Positions 34,229 through 41,955 of a stretch of 64,000 bases of DNA are shown piece by piece. A model generated the notes under the pieces. It did no database searches and was not told where the DNA came from. It saw nothing but the letters and a program-made list of their open reading frames with translations. The translations under genes were made by a program, and so were the position numbers. The first letter of the stretch is position 1; every line of letters starts with the position of its first letter. This DNA comes from CAWBUW01 sp963792075. Its GTDB lineage: Bacteria; Chloroflexota; Anaerolineae; Anaerolineales; UBA4823. The stretch lies in NCBI GenBank assembly GCA_963792075.1, contig CAWBUW010000012.1, positions 1,364,001 through 1,428,000 on the forward strand, written 5' to 3'.

Positions 34229-35842
34229 ATGATCGACTTGATTCTTTACAATGGCAAAATCCATTCTCAAGACCCCGGATTCCCCCGCGTTACAGCCGTC
34301 GCCCTGCGCGGTAGTCGCATCGGGGCAGTGGGCAGCGATTCCCAGGTGCGCGCTTTGGCCGGTCCTCATACCCGGCAGGTTGATTTGGGCGGCCGCCGGG
34401 TTCTGCCAGGCCTGACCGACTCCCATTTCCACTACTACGACTGGGCACTCAATCGACGACGGTTGGAACTTGCCGGAACGGCTTCGCTGGCGGATCTGCG
34501 CGCACGCGTCGCCAGGGCAGCCAGCAAGACCCCAACCGGCGGCTGGATCATTGGCCAGGGCTGGAACGAGACACGCTGGCCAGATCCTCGCCTGCTCACC
34601 CGCGCCGACCTGGATAGCCTGACTCCTGCCACTCCCGCCATCCTCTGGCGGAGTGATATGCACCTGGCTGTAGCCAACTCACTCGCTCTGCAGGCGGCAA
34701 AGGTCAGTGCTGAAACGCTGGATCCGCCCCAGGGGGTGATTGATCGGGATGCATCTGGGCAGCCCACCGGCGTGCTGCGAGAGCTGGCGATTAATCTCGT
34801 ACGAGAAGTTATTCCCTCCCCTACAGAAGATGAAACTCTCGCGGCCATACGGGACGGGTTCGCCGCCTTGCATCGTTTGGGGCTGACTGGCGTCCACGAT
34901 TATCGCATTATGGGTGGAGCGGATGGCCCGCTGGCTTTTCGCGCTTACCAACAGCTACAGGCCGCCGGAGAGTTAGCCTTGCGTATGTGGATGCTGCTCC
35001 CCAGCGAGCGTTTGGACCAGGCCATTGCGTTGGGCTTGCGCACAGGTTTTGGGGATGATACCCTGCGTGTGGGGCATGTCAAGTTCTTCTCGGACGGTGG
35101 CCAGGGCGCTCGCACAGCCTGGATGATAGACCCCTATGAAGATGTCCCCAGTTGCGGGATGCCGCTCACACCGATGAGCGAGATCACCGCTGCCATCGGC
35201 CGCGCTCACCGGGCCGGCCTGGCGGTAGCCATCCATGCCATCGGCGACCGGGCTAACCGCGAATTGGTGGCCGCCTTTGAACAAGTGCTGAGCAGCCAGA
35301 GAAACGCCGCAAGCGTCTCTCCCAAAGCCCCGCATCGTATCGAGCATTTACAAAACATTCGCCCGGAGGATGTGCGCCGGTTGGGACGCTTAGGGGTCGT
35401 CGCCTCGGTGCAGCCAATCCATGTGCCCGACGATTTCCCGATGATCGATAAATCGGTTGGGCCGCGAGGCTGCTGGGCGTATCCTTTCCGGGATTTGCTG
35501 GCGGCGGGGGTCCCCCTGGCCTTTGGCTCAGACTGCCCGGTGGCCGACCCTAATCCGCTGTGGGGCATCCATGCCGCCGTCACTCGCCAGATGCGGGACG
35601 GGACACCCTCTGGTGGCTGGTATCCGCAGCAACGCCTGAGCGTGGCTGAAGCAGTCTGGGGTTTCACGATGGGGGCGGCCCAGGTCAGTGGGCGTGAGGC
35701 AGAATTGGGCAGTATTACACCCGGCAAACTGGCCGATCTGGTCGTTCTGGATCGCGACATCTTCGCGATCGAACCGGTGGAGATTGCCCTGGCCCAGGTG
35801 GTGATGACGATTTTTAGCGGGCAAATCGTTTTTGAAAGTTAG
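34229..35842 (+). CDS. Amidohydrolase family protein (YtcJ/LAF3-type)
   Basis: 537 residues from the ATG at 34229, one base after the livF stop. The N-terminal composite domain leads into the metal-binding HxH of DSHFHYYDW (about residue 67), then a long YtcJ-type insertion (GWIIGQGWNETRWPDPRLLT). It continues with the barrel His motifs AVAIHAIGDRANR and HRIEHLQNI, and the metal Asp in FGSDCPVADPNP. The C-terminus returns to the composite domain (PGKLADLVVLDRD). The YtcJ group hydrolyses N-acyl or N-substituted formamide-type bonds in a zinc-dependent way. In this operon it probably processes the compound imported by LivKHMGF. Specificity is unproven. Confidence 0.88.
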   Translation: MIDLILYNGKIHSQDPGFPRVTAVALRGSRIGAVGSDSQVRALAGPHTRQVDLGGRRVLPGLTDSHFHYYDWALNRRRLELAGTASLADLRARVARAASKTPTGGWIIGQGWNETRWPDPRLLTRADLDSLTPATPAILWRSDMHLAVANSLALQAAKVSAETLDPPQGVIDRDASGQPTGVLRELAINLVREVIPSPTEDETLAAIRDGFAALHRLGLTGVHDYRIMGGADGPLAFRAYQQLQAAGELALRMWMLLPSERLDQAIALGLRTGFGDDTLRVGHVKFFSDGGQGARTAWMIDPYEDVPSCGMPLTPMSEITAAIGRAHRAGLAVAIHAIGDRANRELVAAFEQVLSSQRNAASVSPKAPHRIEHLQNIRPEDVRRLGRLGVVASVQPIHVPDDFPMIDKSVGPRGCWAYPFRDLLAAGVPLAFGSDCPVADPNPLWGIHAAVTRQMRDGTPSGGWYPQQRLSVAEAVWGFTMGAAQVSGREAELGSITPGKLADLVVLDRDIFAIEPVEIALAQVVMTIFSGQIVFES

Positions 35843-35870
35843 CCCAAAGGACAAAAAGCCGGCTGCGCCC

Positions 35871-35898
35871 TTGACAAACGAGAGAATGGTTGTATAAT
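35871..35898 (+). promoter_or_regulatory. Sigma70-type promoter of the MarR-ArsA operon
   Basis: TTGACA (35871-35876) and TATAAT (35893-35898) are separated by 16 bp. The A/T-rich palindromic stretch around and just after the -10 (ATACAAATATATGAT) is a plausible MarR site; similar A/T text recurs at 36430-36460 before the second gene. Confidence 0.7.
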
Positions 35899-35938
35899 AC
35901 AAATATATGATCGTGCAAATTTATAAGGAATATAGTCC

Positions 35939-36403
35939 ATGAACGTAAGCTCCCTCGATGCCATTGCTGCCGGTTTACAGCGCCAGGTTTACCGCCTCGT
36001 CAGAGAATATGAGCTCTGCGACCAGATGTGCATGGGCCAGTATCGTGTAACCGCTTCCCAGGGCTATACTCTTCTTAGCCTGCCGGAAAGCGAAAGCATA
36101 ACGATGAACGCCTTGAGCGAGGCGATGGGACTGGCCAACAGCACTATGACGCGCATGGTAGACCAGCTCGTCAAAAAAGGGTTTGTTTGCCGTACGCCCG
36201 ACGTTGAAGACCGCCGGGTGGTGCGTGTGGGTCTCACTGCAAAAGGGCAGGAAATGCGCCAAAGCCTGGAAGAGGCACAGCAATACCTCTTTGGACAGGT
36301 GCTGAGTGAAATCCCCCCCGACGAGCGGCATGTCTTGCTCCAGGTTTTGGAGCGGGTTGTTACGGCTATCGAAACGGTACGCCAGAAAGGTTGTGCTTCT
36401 TGA
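35939..36403 (+). CDS. MarR-family transcriptional regulator
   Basis: 154 residues with the MarR winged helix at about 45-115. MNALSEAMGLANSTMTRMVDQL is the recognition region, and DVEDRRVVRVGLTAKGQEM the wing. N- and C-terminal helices would dimerise. Three Cys residues (CDQMC near residue 27-31, and one at 64-ish in VCRTP) are present, plus one in the last residues; redox or metalloid sensing through Cys is possible but untested. It heads an operon with a CC-motif protein, an ArsA ATPase and a methyltransferase, and its promoter contains a candidate self-binding palindrome. Confidence 0.88.
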   Translation: MNVSSLDAIAAGLQRQVYRLVREYELCDQMCMGQYRVTASQGYTLLSLPESESITMNALSEAMGLANSTMTRMVDQLVKKGFVCRTPDVEDRRVVRVGLTAKGQEMRQSLEEAQQYLFGQVLSEIPPDERHVLLQVLERVVTAIETVRQKGCAS

Positions 36404-36486
36404 TGGCAGACTTGGCCTGAAATTTTTTTACCCATATATTTAGTATATACAAATAATGTAACTAGCAAATAAAAGAGAGGAATCCA

Positions 36487-36849
36487 ATGAAACTTGATTT
36501 TCGCCGCAAGGAAACGCCGGTGGGCATTGTGATCATCACCGGAAGCTGCTGTATCCCAGCCATGGCGCCCCTCGAAGAACGCGCCCGCCAGGTGGTAGAG
36601 CAAGCCATCTCCAAGACGGGCGTAGTCGCGCAGGTGAAATTATTGCCAGCCACAACTGCTTACATGGGGGGAGTACCGAAAGAGGTGATGGCACAGCTCA
36701 TCGGAAAATACAATCAATCCGGTCAAATCGGGCTGCCGGCCATCCTGATCAATGGGAAAGCCGTCTCGTTTGGCGTACCCGAGGTCGAGAACATCGAAAC
36801 TGCATTACTTCATGCAGCAGATAACATTCAGGAGAAAGCAAATGGATAA
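36487..36849 (+). CDS. Small thioredoxin-fold-like protein with a Cys-Cys motif (ArsD-like by context)
   Basis: 120 residues. After a first beta strand (VGIVIITGSCC) it has a vicinal cysteine pair in GSCCIPAMAPLEER at about residue 20-21, a helix, a second strand (AQVKLLP), and a cis-Pro-like segment IGLPAILINGKAVSFG. This order matches a thioredoxin-like fold and resembles the arsenic metallochaperone ArsD, which hands As(III) to ArsA, though the exact ArsD cysteine pattern is not present. AGAGAGGAATCC precedes the start. Its last 8 bp overlap the ArsA gene, which makes a handover to that ATPase plausible. Confidence 0.6.
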   Translation: MKLDFRRKETPVGIVIITGSCCIPAMAPLEERARQVVEQAISKTGVVAQVKLLPATTAYMGGVPKEVMAQLIGKYNQSGQIGLPAILINGKAVSFGVPEVENIETALLHAADNIQEKANG

Positions 36850-37759
36850 CAAACTCATCCAGCTCATGTCGCCCAACGGGTCCGCCAAATACCTGTTCTT
36901 TGGCGGCAAAGGTGGCGTCGGCAAGACCACGCTCGCTACCACAACCGCCGTGTGGTTCGCCGACCACGGCTACCGCACCACTATCGTCTCTACTGATCCC
37001 ACCGTGAGTCTCTCGGCCATGTTCGGGCAAGAGATCGGCGGAGAGGCGCAAATCCCCATCCGCCACGTGCCCAACCTGTGCGGCCTCAACATCAATCCCA
37101 ACGATGCCCGAGGTGTTTTCCAGAAGCGCCTGAACAGCGTGATGGGCCAGATGACCGGCGCCTTTGGCGGCGATGTTGTCAGCACGCCCTGCGCTGAGGA
37201 GATGGCCACTTTCGACCAGTTCGTAACTTTTCTGGAAGAGCCGGATGGCGACGTGGTCGTCTTCGATACAGCCCCCACAGGAAAAACCTTACGCGAGCTG
37301 GCCATGCCGTTTGACTGGGCCGGTTTCCTGCAAAAACAGATCCAGGATGGCAAGGAACTGGCCCGCCTGATGAACATGGGTGGAGATTCTTTCGACGCCC
37401 TGGAGCAAGACAAGCGTCGCTATGAGAATGCCCTGGCGGTTTTACGTGATCGCTTGAACACCGTTTTCAACCTGGTGCTGCTGCCAGAGCGGCTGCCTAT
37501 CGAGGAAACCCAAAGCGCCATCACCGGGCTCGACCGGCTCGGCATTCCGGTCCAGGCGCTGGTAATCAACCAGTGCATCCTGCCCGAGGTGATCGAAGGT
37601 AACCGCTTCCTGGCGGCCCGGGCAGCCGTGCAGGCCTGTTACCTGGAGGAGATCGAGGCGCGCTTCGAAAGCCTGACCCAGGCGCGCCTGCCGCTGCTGG
37701 ATCGCGATGTTTCGCAGCTTTCTACGCTGCGGCAGGTAGGGGAGATGCTGTATGGCTGA
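36842..37759 (+). CDS. ArsA/GET3-family ATPase
   Basis: 305 residues from the ATG at 36842 (AGGAGAAAGC upstream); the longer frame to 36752 overlaps the CC protein and is rejected. The deviant Walker A GGKGGVGKTT is at residues 21-30, switch I in VSTDPTVSLSAMFG, and switch II in VFDTAPTGKTLREL near 142. The usual family text there is DTAPTGHTLR; the His is Lys here. It is a single-ATPase-domain protein, so it would work as a dimer, as GET3 and many bacterial ArsA do. ArsA drives metalloid extrusion with ArsB; no ArsB gene is nearby. It probably receives cargo from the CC protein. Confidence 0.85.
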   Translation: MDNKLIQLMSPNGSAKYLFFGGKGGVGKTTLATTTAVWFADHGYRTTIVSTDPTVSLSAMFGQEIGGEAQIPIRHVPNLCGLNINPNDARGVFQKRLNSVMGQMTGAFGGDVVSTPCAEEMATFDQFVTFLEEPDGDVVVFDTAPTGKTLRELAMPFDWAGFLQKQIQDGKELARLMNMGGDSFDALEQDKRRYENALAVLRDRLNTVFNLVLLPERLPIEETQSAITGLDRLGIPVQALVINQCILPEVIEGNRFLAARAAVQACYLEEIEARFESLTQARLPLLDRDVSQLSTLRQVGEMLYG

Positions 37760-37823
37760 TCGAAACAATTACCCCAACCAGGCCCAGGCGCGCCAGTTCT
37801 ATAAAAAGGAGACCTCAAAATGA
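37752..37823 (+). CDS. Possible 23-residue coupled peptide
   Basis: ATG at 37752 overlaps the ArsA stop by 8 bp, and the TGA (37821-37823) overlaps the methyltransferase ATG, giving two coupled junctions. The peptide begins MADRNNYPNQAQARQF and ends KKETSK; it is polar and basic, with no membrane segment. It also contains AAAAAGGAG, which serves as the methyltransferase ribosome-binding site. It may be a leader that couples translation rather than a working protein. Confidence 0.35.
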   Translation: MADRNNYPNQAQARQFYKKETSK

Positions 37824-38614
37824 TCATCTCTGCCGAAGACGTACTGGAAATGAGCGGCGTCGAAACGCTGCACCCCGGCGGTTTTGACTTGAGCAAACGT
37901 ATTGGGGAGCTGGTCCAATTTACCCCGGCCACGCACGTGCTGGATGTTTCGTCAGGGAAGGGGGCGTTTGCCTGCTTGTATGCTCGTGAATTCGGCTCCC
38001 GGATTACCGGGCTTGAATTCAACCCACACTTTGTGGATCTTGCCAGGAAAAGGGCGCAGGAAGAGGGCGTGGCGGATAAAGTCGAATTCAAGACCGGCGA
38101 TTCCAGGAAGCTTCCCTTCCCGGATAATGAGTTCGACGTGGTCGTCAACGAATGTGCTGTCGGGTTGACCGCCATTAATGCCCCGCAGCGAGTGCTGGAT
38201 GAAATGGTGCGTGTAACCAGACCCGGTGGGACTATCGTGATCCACGAAAGCACCTGGCTGAAGGAATTACCCACACATGAAAGGCGGGAAGCTTCCATGC
38301 GCCTGGGGACAATGCCGTACAGCGTGGACGAATGGAAACAAATGCTGGCCAAAGCCGGGGCGGTGCCAAAGATCGTCGAAGATTGGTCAGGCATCGAGAA
38401 CGCCTTGAAGATCAGGCCCGAGTTCCGATGGAGCCCCAAGAGCAGCCCCGCCGATATTTTCACCGCGCGCGAAAAACTCAGTTTGTTCCCCCGGCTGGTG
38501 GCGAAATACGGCCTTGGCCCTGTGTTGGGGCTTCTCCGCAGCCAAAAGCAGCTCAACCGGTACCTGACGGAGGGCTACGCCGGGTATGCTTTGATCGTGG
38601 CGGCAAAAGCGTAG
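37820..38614 (+). CDS. Class I SAM-dependent methyltransferase, ArsM-like features
   Basis: 264 residues. The SAM-binding Rossmann core is at about 35-145: VLDVSSGKGAFACLYAREFG (motif I), GLEFNPHFVDLARKRA (motif II), GDSRKLPFPDNEFDVVV and RVTRPGGTIVIHE. Cys52 follows motif I and Cys112 sits in VNECAVGL; in arsenite methyltransferases (ArsM) conserved Cys residues lie at comparable points, but the third ArsM Cys is absent here. The C-terminal ~80 residues are helical. It is coupled to the operon with AAAAAGGAG upstream. It probably methylates a metalloid or small thiol-bound substrate; a quinone or other small-molecule role is an alternative. Confidence 0.8.
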   Translation: MIISAEDVLEMSGVETLHPGGFDLSKRIGELVQFTPATHVLDVSSGKGAFACLYAREFGSRITGLEFNPHFVDLARKRAQEEGVADKVEFKTGDSRKLPFPDNEFDVVVNECAVGLTAINAPQRVLDEMVRVTRPGGTIVIHESTWLKELPTHERREASMRLGTMPYSVDEWKQMLAKAGAVPKIVEDWSGIENALKIRPEFRWSPKSSPADIFTAREKLSLFPRLVAKYGLGPVLGLLRSQKQLNRYLTEGYAGYALIVAAKA

Positions 38615-38674
38615 AAGATCAAGGCAAGTATTAGCCGCCTGACATCTTTTCATGCACGCTAAACCTCTCGAATC

Positions 38675-38713
38675 GGGTGTATGTCAGATTGGCCCTCAAT
38701 CTGACATACACCC
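38675..38713. terminator. Perfect 17-bp stem hairpin after the methyltransferase gene
   Basis: GGGTGTATGTCAGATTG (38675-38691) pairs perfectly with 38697-38713 around a GCCCT loop. The hairpin is flanked by a direct repeat CTCGAA (38667-38672 and 38714-38719). No T-run follows; it ends the operon at 38614 or is an inserted palindrome. Confidence 0.55.
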
Positions 38714-38727
38714 CTCGAAACTTGCTA

Positions 38728-38756
38728 TTGTGGGTTTTAGAATATTTTGATATAGT
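38728..38756 (+). promoter_or_regulatory. Possible promoter of the M24-like gene
   Basis: TTGTGG (38728-38733) and TATAGT (38751-38756) are separated by 17 bp, in a locally AT-rich stretch 69 bp before the start at 38825. The -35 is weak. Confidence 0.4.
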
Positions 38757-38824
38757 CAATGCTCAATTGATCCAATGACATATGTTTTTCCTTAGAAGCG
38801 CATCAAATTGCCGGAGAAGAAAGA

Positions 38825-39916
38825 ATGAATAATGAATTTGCATATAAACAGGAGCAACTTCACAAACTGCTTGTAGAAAGGAAATTAGATGCACTGATAT
38901 TGAACCGTGTGAGTAGTTTCGCCTGGGCAACCTGTGGCGGTTCTTCTTATGTGGGCGTATCAGCATCGAATGGAGTCGCAACTCTGGTAATCACTCCTTT
39001 TCGCCGTTATCTGATTACAAATACCATTGAAGCTCAACGCCTCGAGAAGGAAGAGCATCTGGCTGATCAGGGCTGGGAATTTCTGGTATCGCCTTGGCAC
39101 GAAGCCAGCCGTCATTTGGACCGCCTGACAAGCGGGTTGAAAGTTGGTGCAGATGAACCTTTGCCGGCCTATGTAGATTTATCAACGGATATAGCGCGTT
39201 TAAGGATGAATTTGACGCCATCGGAAGGAGAACGCTTCCGCAAGTTGGGGAGAGAGTGCGCACGAGCTATGGATGAAGCCATGCGTTCGATCCGTCCGGG
39301 GCAAACAGAACGGCAGATTGCCGCCCGGCTTGCCTTTGAAACAGAAACGCGTGGGGTCCAACCCATTTGTCTATTGGTTGCTACGGATGAACGCATCTTT
39401 TCATACCGCCATCCCCTGCCCAAGGATAAGACCCTGGAGCAGTATGCTATGGTGGTTTTATGCGGCCGGAAATGGGGATTGGTTTGCTCGCTCACTCGCC
39501 TGGTTCATTTTGGCTCCATACCTGATGAAATACTGCGTAAAGCCGAAGCTGTCGCCCAGGTTGATGCTGCTATGATTGTAAACACTCGTCCGGGGAGAAC
39601 CCTGGGAGAAGTTTTCTCCACTGCACAAAATGCATATTCCCAGGCCGGGTATCCGGATGAATGGCAAATGCATCATCAAGGTGGCAGCGCCGGGTATGAA
39701 GCCAGGGAGTTCATCGCTGTGCCTGGGATGGAGGAACGCGTAGTTTTAGGACAGGTTTATGCCTGGAATCCATCTATCCGAGGAACAAAGTCGGAAGATA
39801 CCATCCTGGTTTCCGATTCGGGGAATGAAATCCTGACAGTTATACCAGGTTGGCCAGTCGTCCCCGTACAGGCAGGGGGGCAAGCTATCTTGCGACCCGG
39901 AATACTTGAATTGTAA
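38825..39916 (+). CDS. M24-fold peptidase-like protein lacking the metal ligands
   Basis: 363 residues with the creatinase N-terminal domain (about 1-130) and an M24 'pita-bread' domain (about 135-363). Active M24 peptidases bind two metals through Asp, Asp, His, Glu and Glu. The first Asp region here reads VVLCGRKWGLVCSLTRL, with no Asp at either expected place. The His region is MHHQGGSAGYEARE, and the final Glu lies in GTKSEDTILV. Loss of both Asp ligands predicts a metal-free enzyme, as in creatinase, or a binding protein. It stands at the edge of the sugar island, convergent with the PfkB kinase gene. The function is unknown. Confidence 0.75.
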   Translation: MNNEFAYKQEQLHKLLVERKLDALILNRVSSFAWATCGGSSYVGVSASNGVATLVITPFRRYLITNTIEAQRLEKEEHLADQGWEFLVSPWHEASRHLDRLTSGLKVGADEPLPAYVDLSTDIARLRMNLTPSEGERFRKLGRECARAMDEAMRSIRPGQTERQIAARLAFETETRGVQPICLLVATDERIFSYRHPLPKDKTLEQYAMVVLCGRKWGLVCSLTRLVHFGSIPDEILRKAEAVAQVDAAMIVNTRPGRTLGEVFSTAQNAYSQAGYPDEWQMHHQGGSAGYEAREFIAVPGMEERVVLGQVYAWNPSIRGTKSEDTILVSDSGNEILTVIPGWPVVPVQAGGQAILRPGILEL

Positions 39917-39939
39917 TTTTGGAAGCCGGAACTATTTCT

Positions 39940-40881
39940 CTATGACACTCGCTCTACAATGACTCTTTCGAGCGCTTTGTAATAATCTTCCAGCTCAAAA
40001 TTGCCCGGTCCTAATTTTTGAGTATTGGCTCCGGCAGCCGCAGTAGCCCAATGTAGGCATTCTTCCAGAGGAAGACCGGCGTCAAATGCGGTGAGTAATC
40101 CCCCTAAAAATGCGTCTCCACAACCGATTGAACTGATCACTTTGGGATATTGGATCGGATGGATAATCCAATCCCCCCAAATGCTGCTGCAAACAGCGCC
40201 ATTTGGACCCAGCGTGATCGCCACAATCGAAATATCATACAAATTTAGGATATGCCTTGAAATTTCGAGAGCGTTAGTTTTATCTGTAATAGTCTTGCCA
40301 GTAAGTTCGGAAATTTCCCTTGCGTTCACTTTAATTGCGAATGGCTTGGCATTTACCCCTACTTCCAACATTTGACCACTTAAATCTAACCAGATATTTT
40401 TGCGTTGTTGTCCTAATCTTTTAATAACGGTTGATAATTGTCCTTTTTCAATTCCTGGTGGGATGCTGCCGGATATACAAATGTTTTTTACATTCCCAGC
40501 AAGCTCATAAAAATCTTGAGTAAGATGGAGCCATTCTTCGGTCGAAATCGATGGGCCATAATCGCATAATGAGGTTGCATCATTTCCACTTCCAGGGTTG
40601 TATACGGTTATGGATTGGCGGGACTCCCCAGAGATATGCGTCCAATGGCCCTGGATCCTTTCTGCCTCAATCAGGTCTTGCAATATCTGACCGTTGTGAC
40701 CCCCGATAAATCCGATTGAGACAACGTCCCCTTTTAGTTCTTTGATAACCCTTGCTACATTTATGCCTTTGCCACTTGCAAATACGAATTCTTGTTCGAC
40801 ACGATAAAAACCACCAATCCCAAAATTCGGCGTTATCCAGTTTCTTTCTATGGTTGGCGTAAGACAAGCACAAAGTATCAT
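39940..40881 (-). CDS. PfkB-family carbohydrate kinase, LacC/FruK-like
   Basis: 313 residues. ASGKGINVARVIKELKG (about residue 35-51) and SSIGCGDAFLGGLLTAFDAG near 250 are the two PfkB signatures; the second has Cys in place of the usual Ala (GAGD), with the catalytic Asp kept. Length and the start MILCACLTPTIERNW match the 1-phosphofructokinase/tagatose-6-phosphate kinase subgroup rather than ribokinases. It would phosphorylate a sugar phosphate to a bisphosphate, the substrate of the LacD-like aldolase at 60043. It starts 6 bp after the DeoR regulator stop, so the two are co-transcribed. Its codon use is noticeably AT-rich. Confidence 0.85.
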   Translation of the reverse strand: MILCACLTPTIERNWITPNFGIGGFYRVEQEFVFASGKGINVARVIKELKGDVVSIGFIGGHNGQILQDLIEAERIQGHWTHISGESRQSITVYNPGSGNDATSLCDYGPSISTEEWLHLTQDFYELAGNVKNICISGSIPPGIEKGQLSTVIKRLGQQRKNIWLDLSGQMLEVGVNAKPFAIKVNAREISELTGKTITDKTNALEISRHILNLYDISIVAITLGPNGAVCSSIWGDWIIHPIQYPKVISSIGCGDAFLGGLLTAFDAGLPLEECLHWATAAAGANTQKLGPGNFELEDYYKALERVIVERVS

Positions 40882-40887
40882 TTCTTA

Positions 40888-41700
40888 TCAGAAACTGGTT
40901 TCTGTCTCTTTCGATAGGGCGGTTATTAAATCCCCGTTTTCTTTTGCCAGGATTAACTCAATCCCTGTTTTCCAGTACGCTGTGCTAAGTTCTTCAGGTA
41001 GACAATCGTCTGTGATGATTACGTCAATATCAGAGAGCGCTGCAACGCTGTGGGGTGAAACTTTTTCGAACTTAGACGAATCTGCCAGCAAGACGACACG
41101 TTGTGACTGTTTGATGATCAGGCTTTTGATATCTCCCTCGAAGTAATTAACTTCTGTAAGCCCATGCTCCAGTGATAGGGAAGTGATCCCTAAAAAGGCC
41201 AGTTCACTATGGAAATGGCGGATGGCTGTTTCAGTTAATGGTCCTACAAACGACCAGGCGCCTCCGAAAACTGCACCTCCGAGACCAATCAGATTGATGC
41301 CCGGAGATTCTGCCAGGGCATAGAGCACCTTTACTGAATTGGTCACAACAGTTAATCCCTGGCGATTCTTCAGGTGGTTTACCATTTCCACAGTGGTTGT
41401 ACCTGCATCGATGAAAATGGTTTGTCCATCTTTCACCAAACGGGCGGCCGCTTCAGCGATGTTGGACTTCTGAACCACATTCATGGCGGCGCGTACTTCT
41501 TCACGTAAGCTCGGTGGCATTTTGGGTATGATCACGCCGCCGTGCACCCGAACAACCAGACCCCGCTTCTCCAATGCGTCTAGATCTCTGCGAATGGTCA
41601 TTGAAGAAACCTTGAATTTGTCGCTGAGTTCTTTTACGGACACACTAAGACGCTGCTCGATATACTGAATGATGTGCGACTGCCGTTCATAGGATAACAT
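40888..41700 (-). CDS. DeoR/GlpR-family transcriptional repressor
   Basis: 270 residues. The N-terminal helix-turn-helix is at 5-58: RQSHIIQYIEQRLSVSVKEL and FKVSSMTIRRDLDALEKRGL. The C-terminal DeoR sensor domain follows, with AAARLVKDGQTIFIDAGTTT and VTNSVKVLYALAESPG, the sugar-phosphate-binding fold. DeoR repressors are released by phosphorylated sugars. It stands divergent from the sugar island with the LacC-like kinase behind it, and the 255-bp intergenic region carries a promoter for each direction and an 11-bp inverted repeat. It is the likely local regulator of the whole 19-kb gene run. Confidence 0.9.
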   Translation of the reverse strand: MLSYERQSHIIQYIEQRLSVSVKELSDKFKVSSMTIRRDLDALEKRGLVVRVHGGVIIPKMPPSLREEVRAAMNVVQKSNIAEAAARLVKDGQTIFIDAGTTTVEMVNHLKNRQGLTVVTNSVKVLYALAESPGINLIGLGGAVFGGAWSFVGPLTETAIRHFHSELAFLGITSLSLEHGLTEVNYFEGDIKSLIIKQSQRVVLLADSSKFEKVSPHSVAALSDIDVIITDDCLPEELSTAYWKTGIELILAKENGDLITALSKETETSF

Positions 41701-41754
41701 CCCATTCCTCCGCCTCTTGTCATATAGAACCCACTTTATTCGAAAACACTCTGT

Positions 41755-41783
41755 ATTGTAATGAATACACCATTAGTTGTCAA
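41755..41783 (-). promoter_or_regulatory. Promoter of the DeoR-kinase operon
   Basis: On the minus strand, TTGACA (41778-41783) and TACAAT (41755-41760) have a 17-bp spacer. The hexamers and spacing are the same as in the divergent promoter at 41839-41867. Confidence 0.65.
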
Positions 41784-41822
41784 TTCAAACATATTATATC
41801 ACAAAGCGAACATAAGTGATAA

Positions 41823-41878
41823 AATACAAACAAGAATGTTGACAGACTTGAGCGTATATGATACAATTTGTTTGTATT
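41823..41878 (+). promoter_or_regulatory. Promoter of the sugar/URO-D gene run, bracketed by an inverted repeat
   Basis: TTGACA (41839-41844) and TACAAT (41862-41867) have a 17-bp spacer. AATACAAACAA (41823-41833) and its exact reverse complement TTGTTTGTATT (41868-41878) flank the promoter 5 bp before the -35 and directly after the -10. This is a strong candidate for a paired DeoR operator. Confidence 0.7.
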
Positions 41879-41955
41879 GAACGCACTCCAATTGAACACG
41901 ATATTTCCAACCGCATAACAATCACTGGTATTGGCTTTGACCACAGGAAACTCGC

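Noticed and set aside
41880..41955. Cobalamin riboswitch upstream of the first URO-D gene
   Set aside because: The leader is only about 80 nt and no B12-box (GCCACTG-like) or matching helices were seen.
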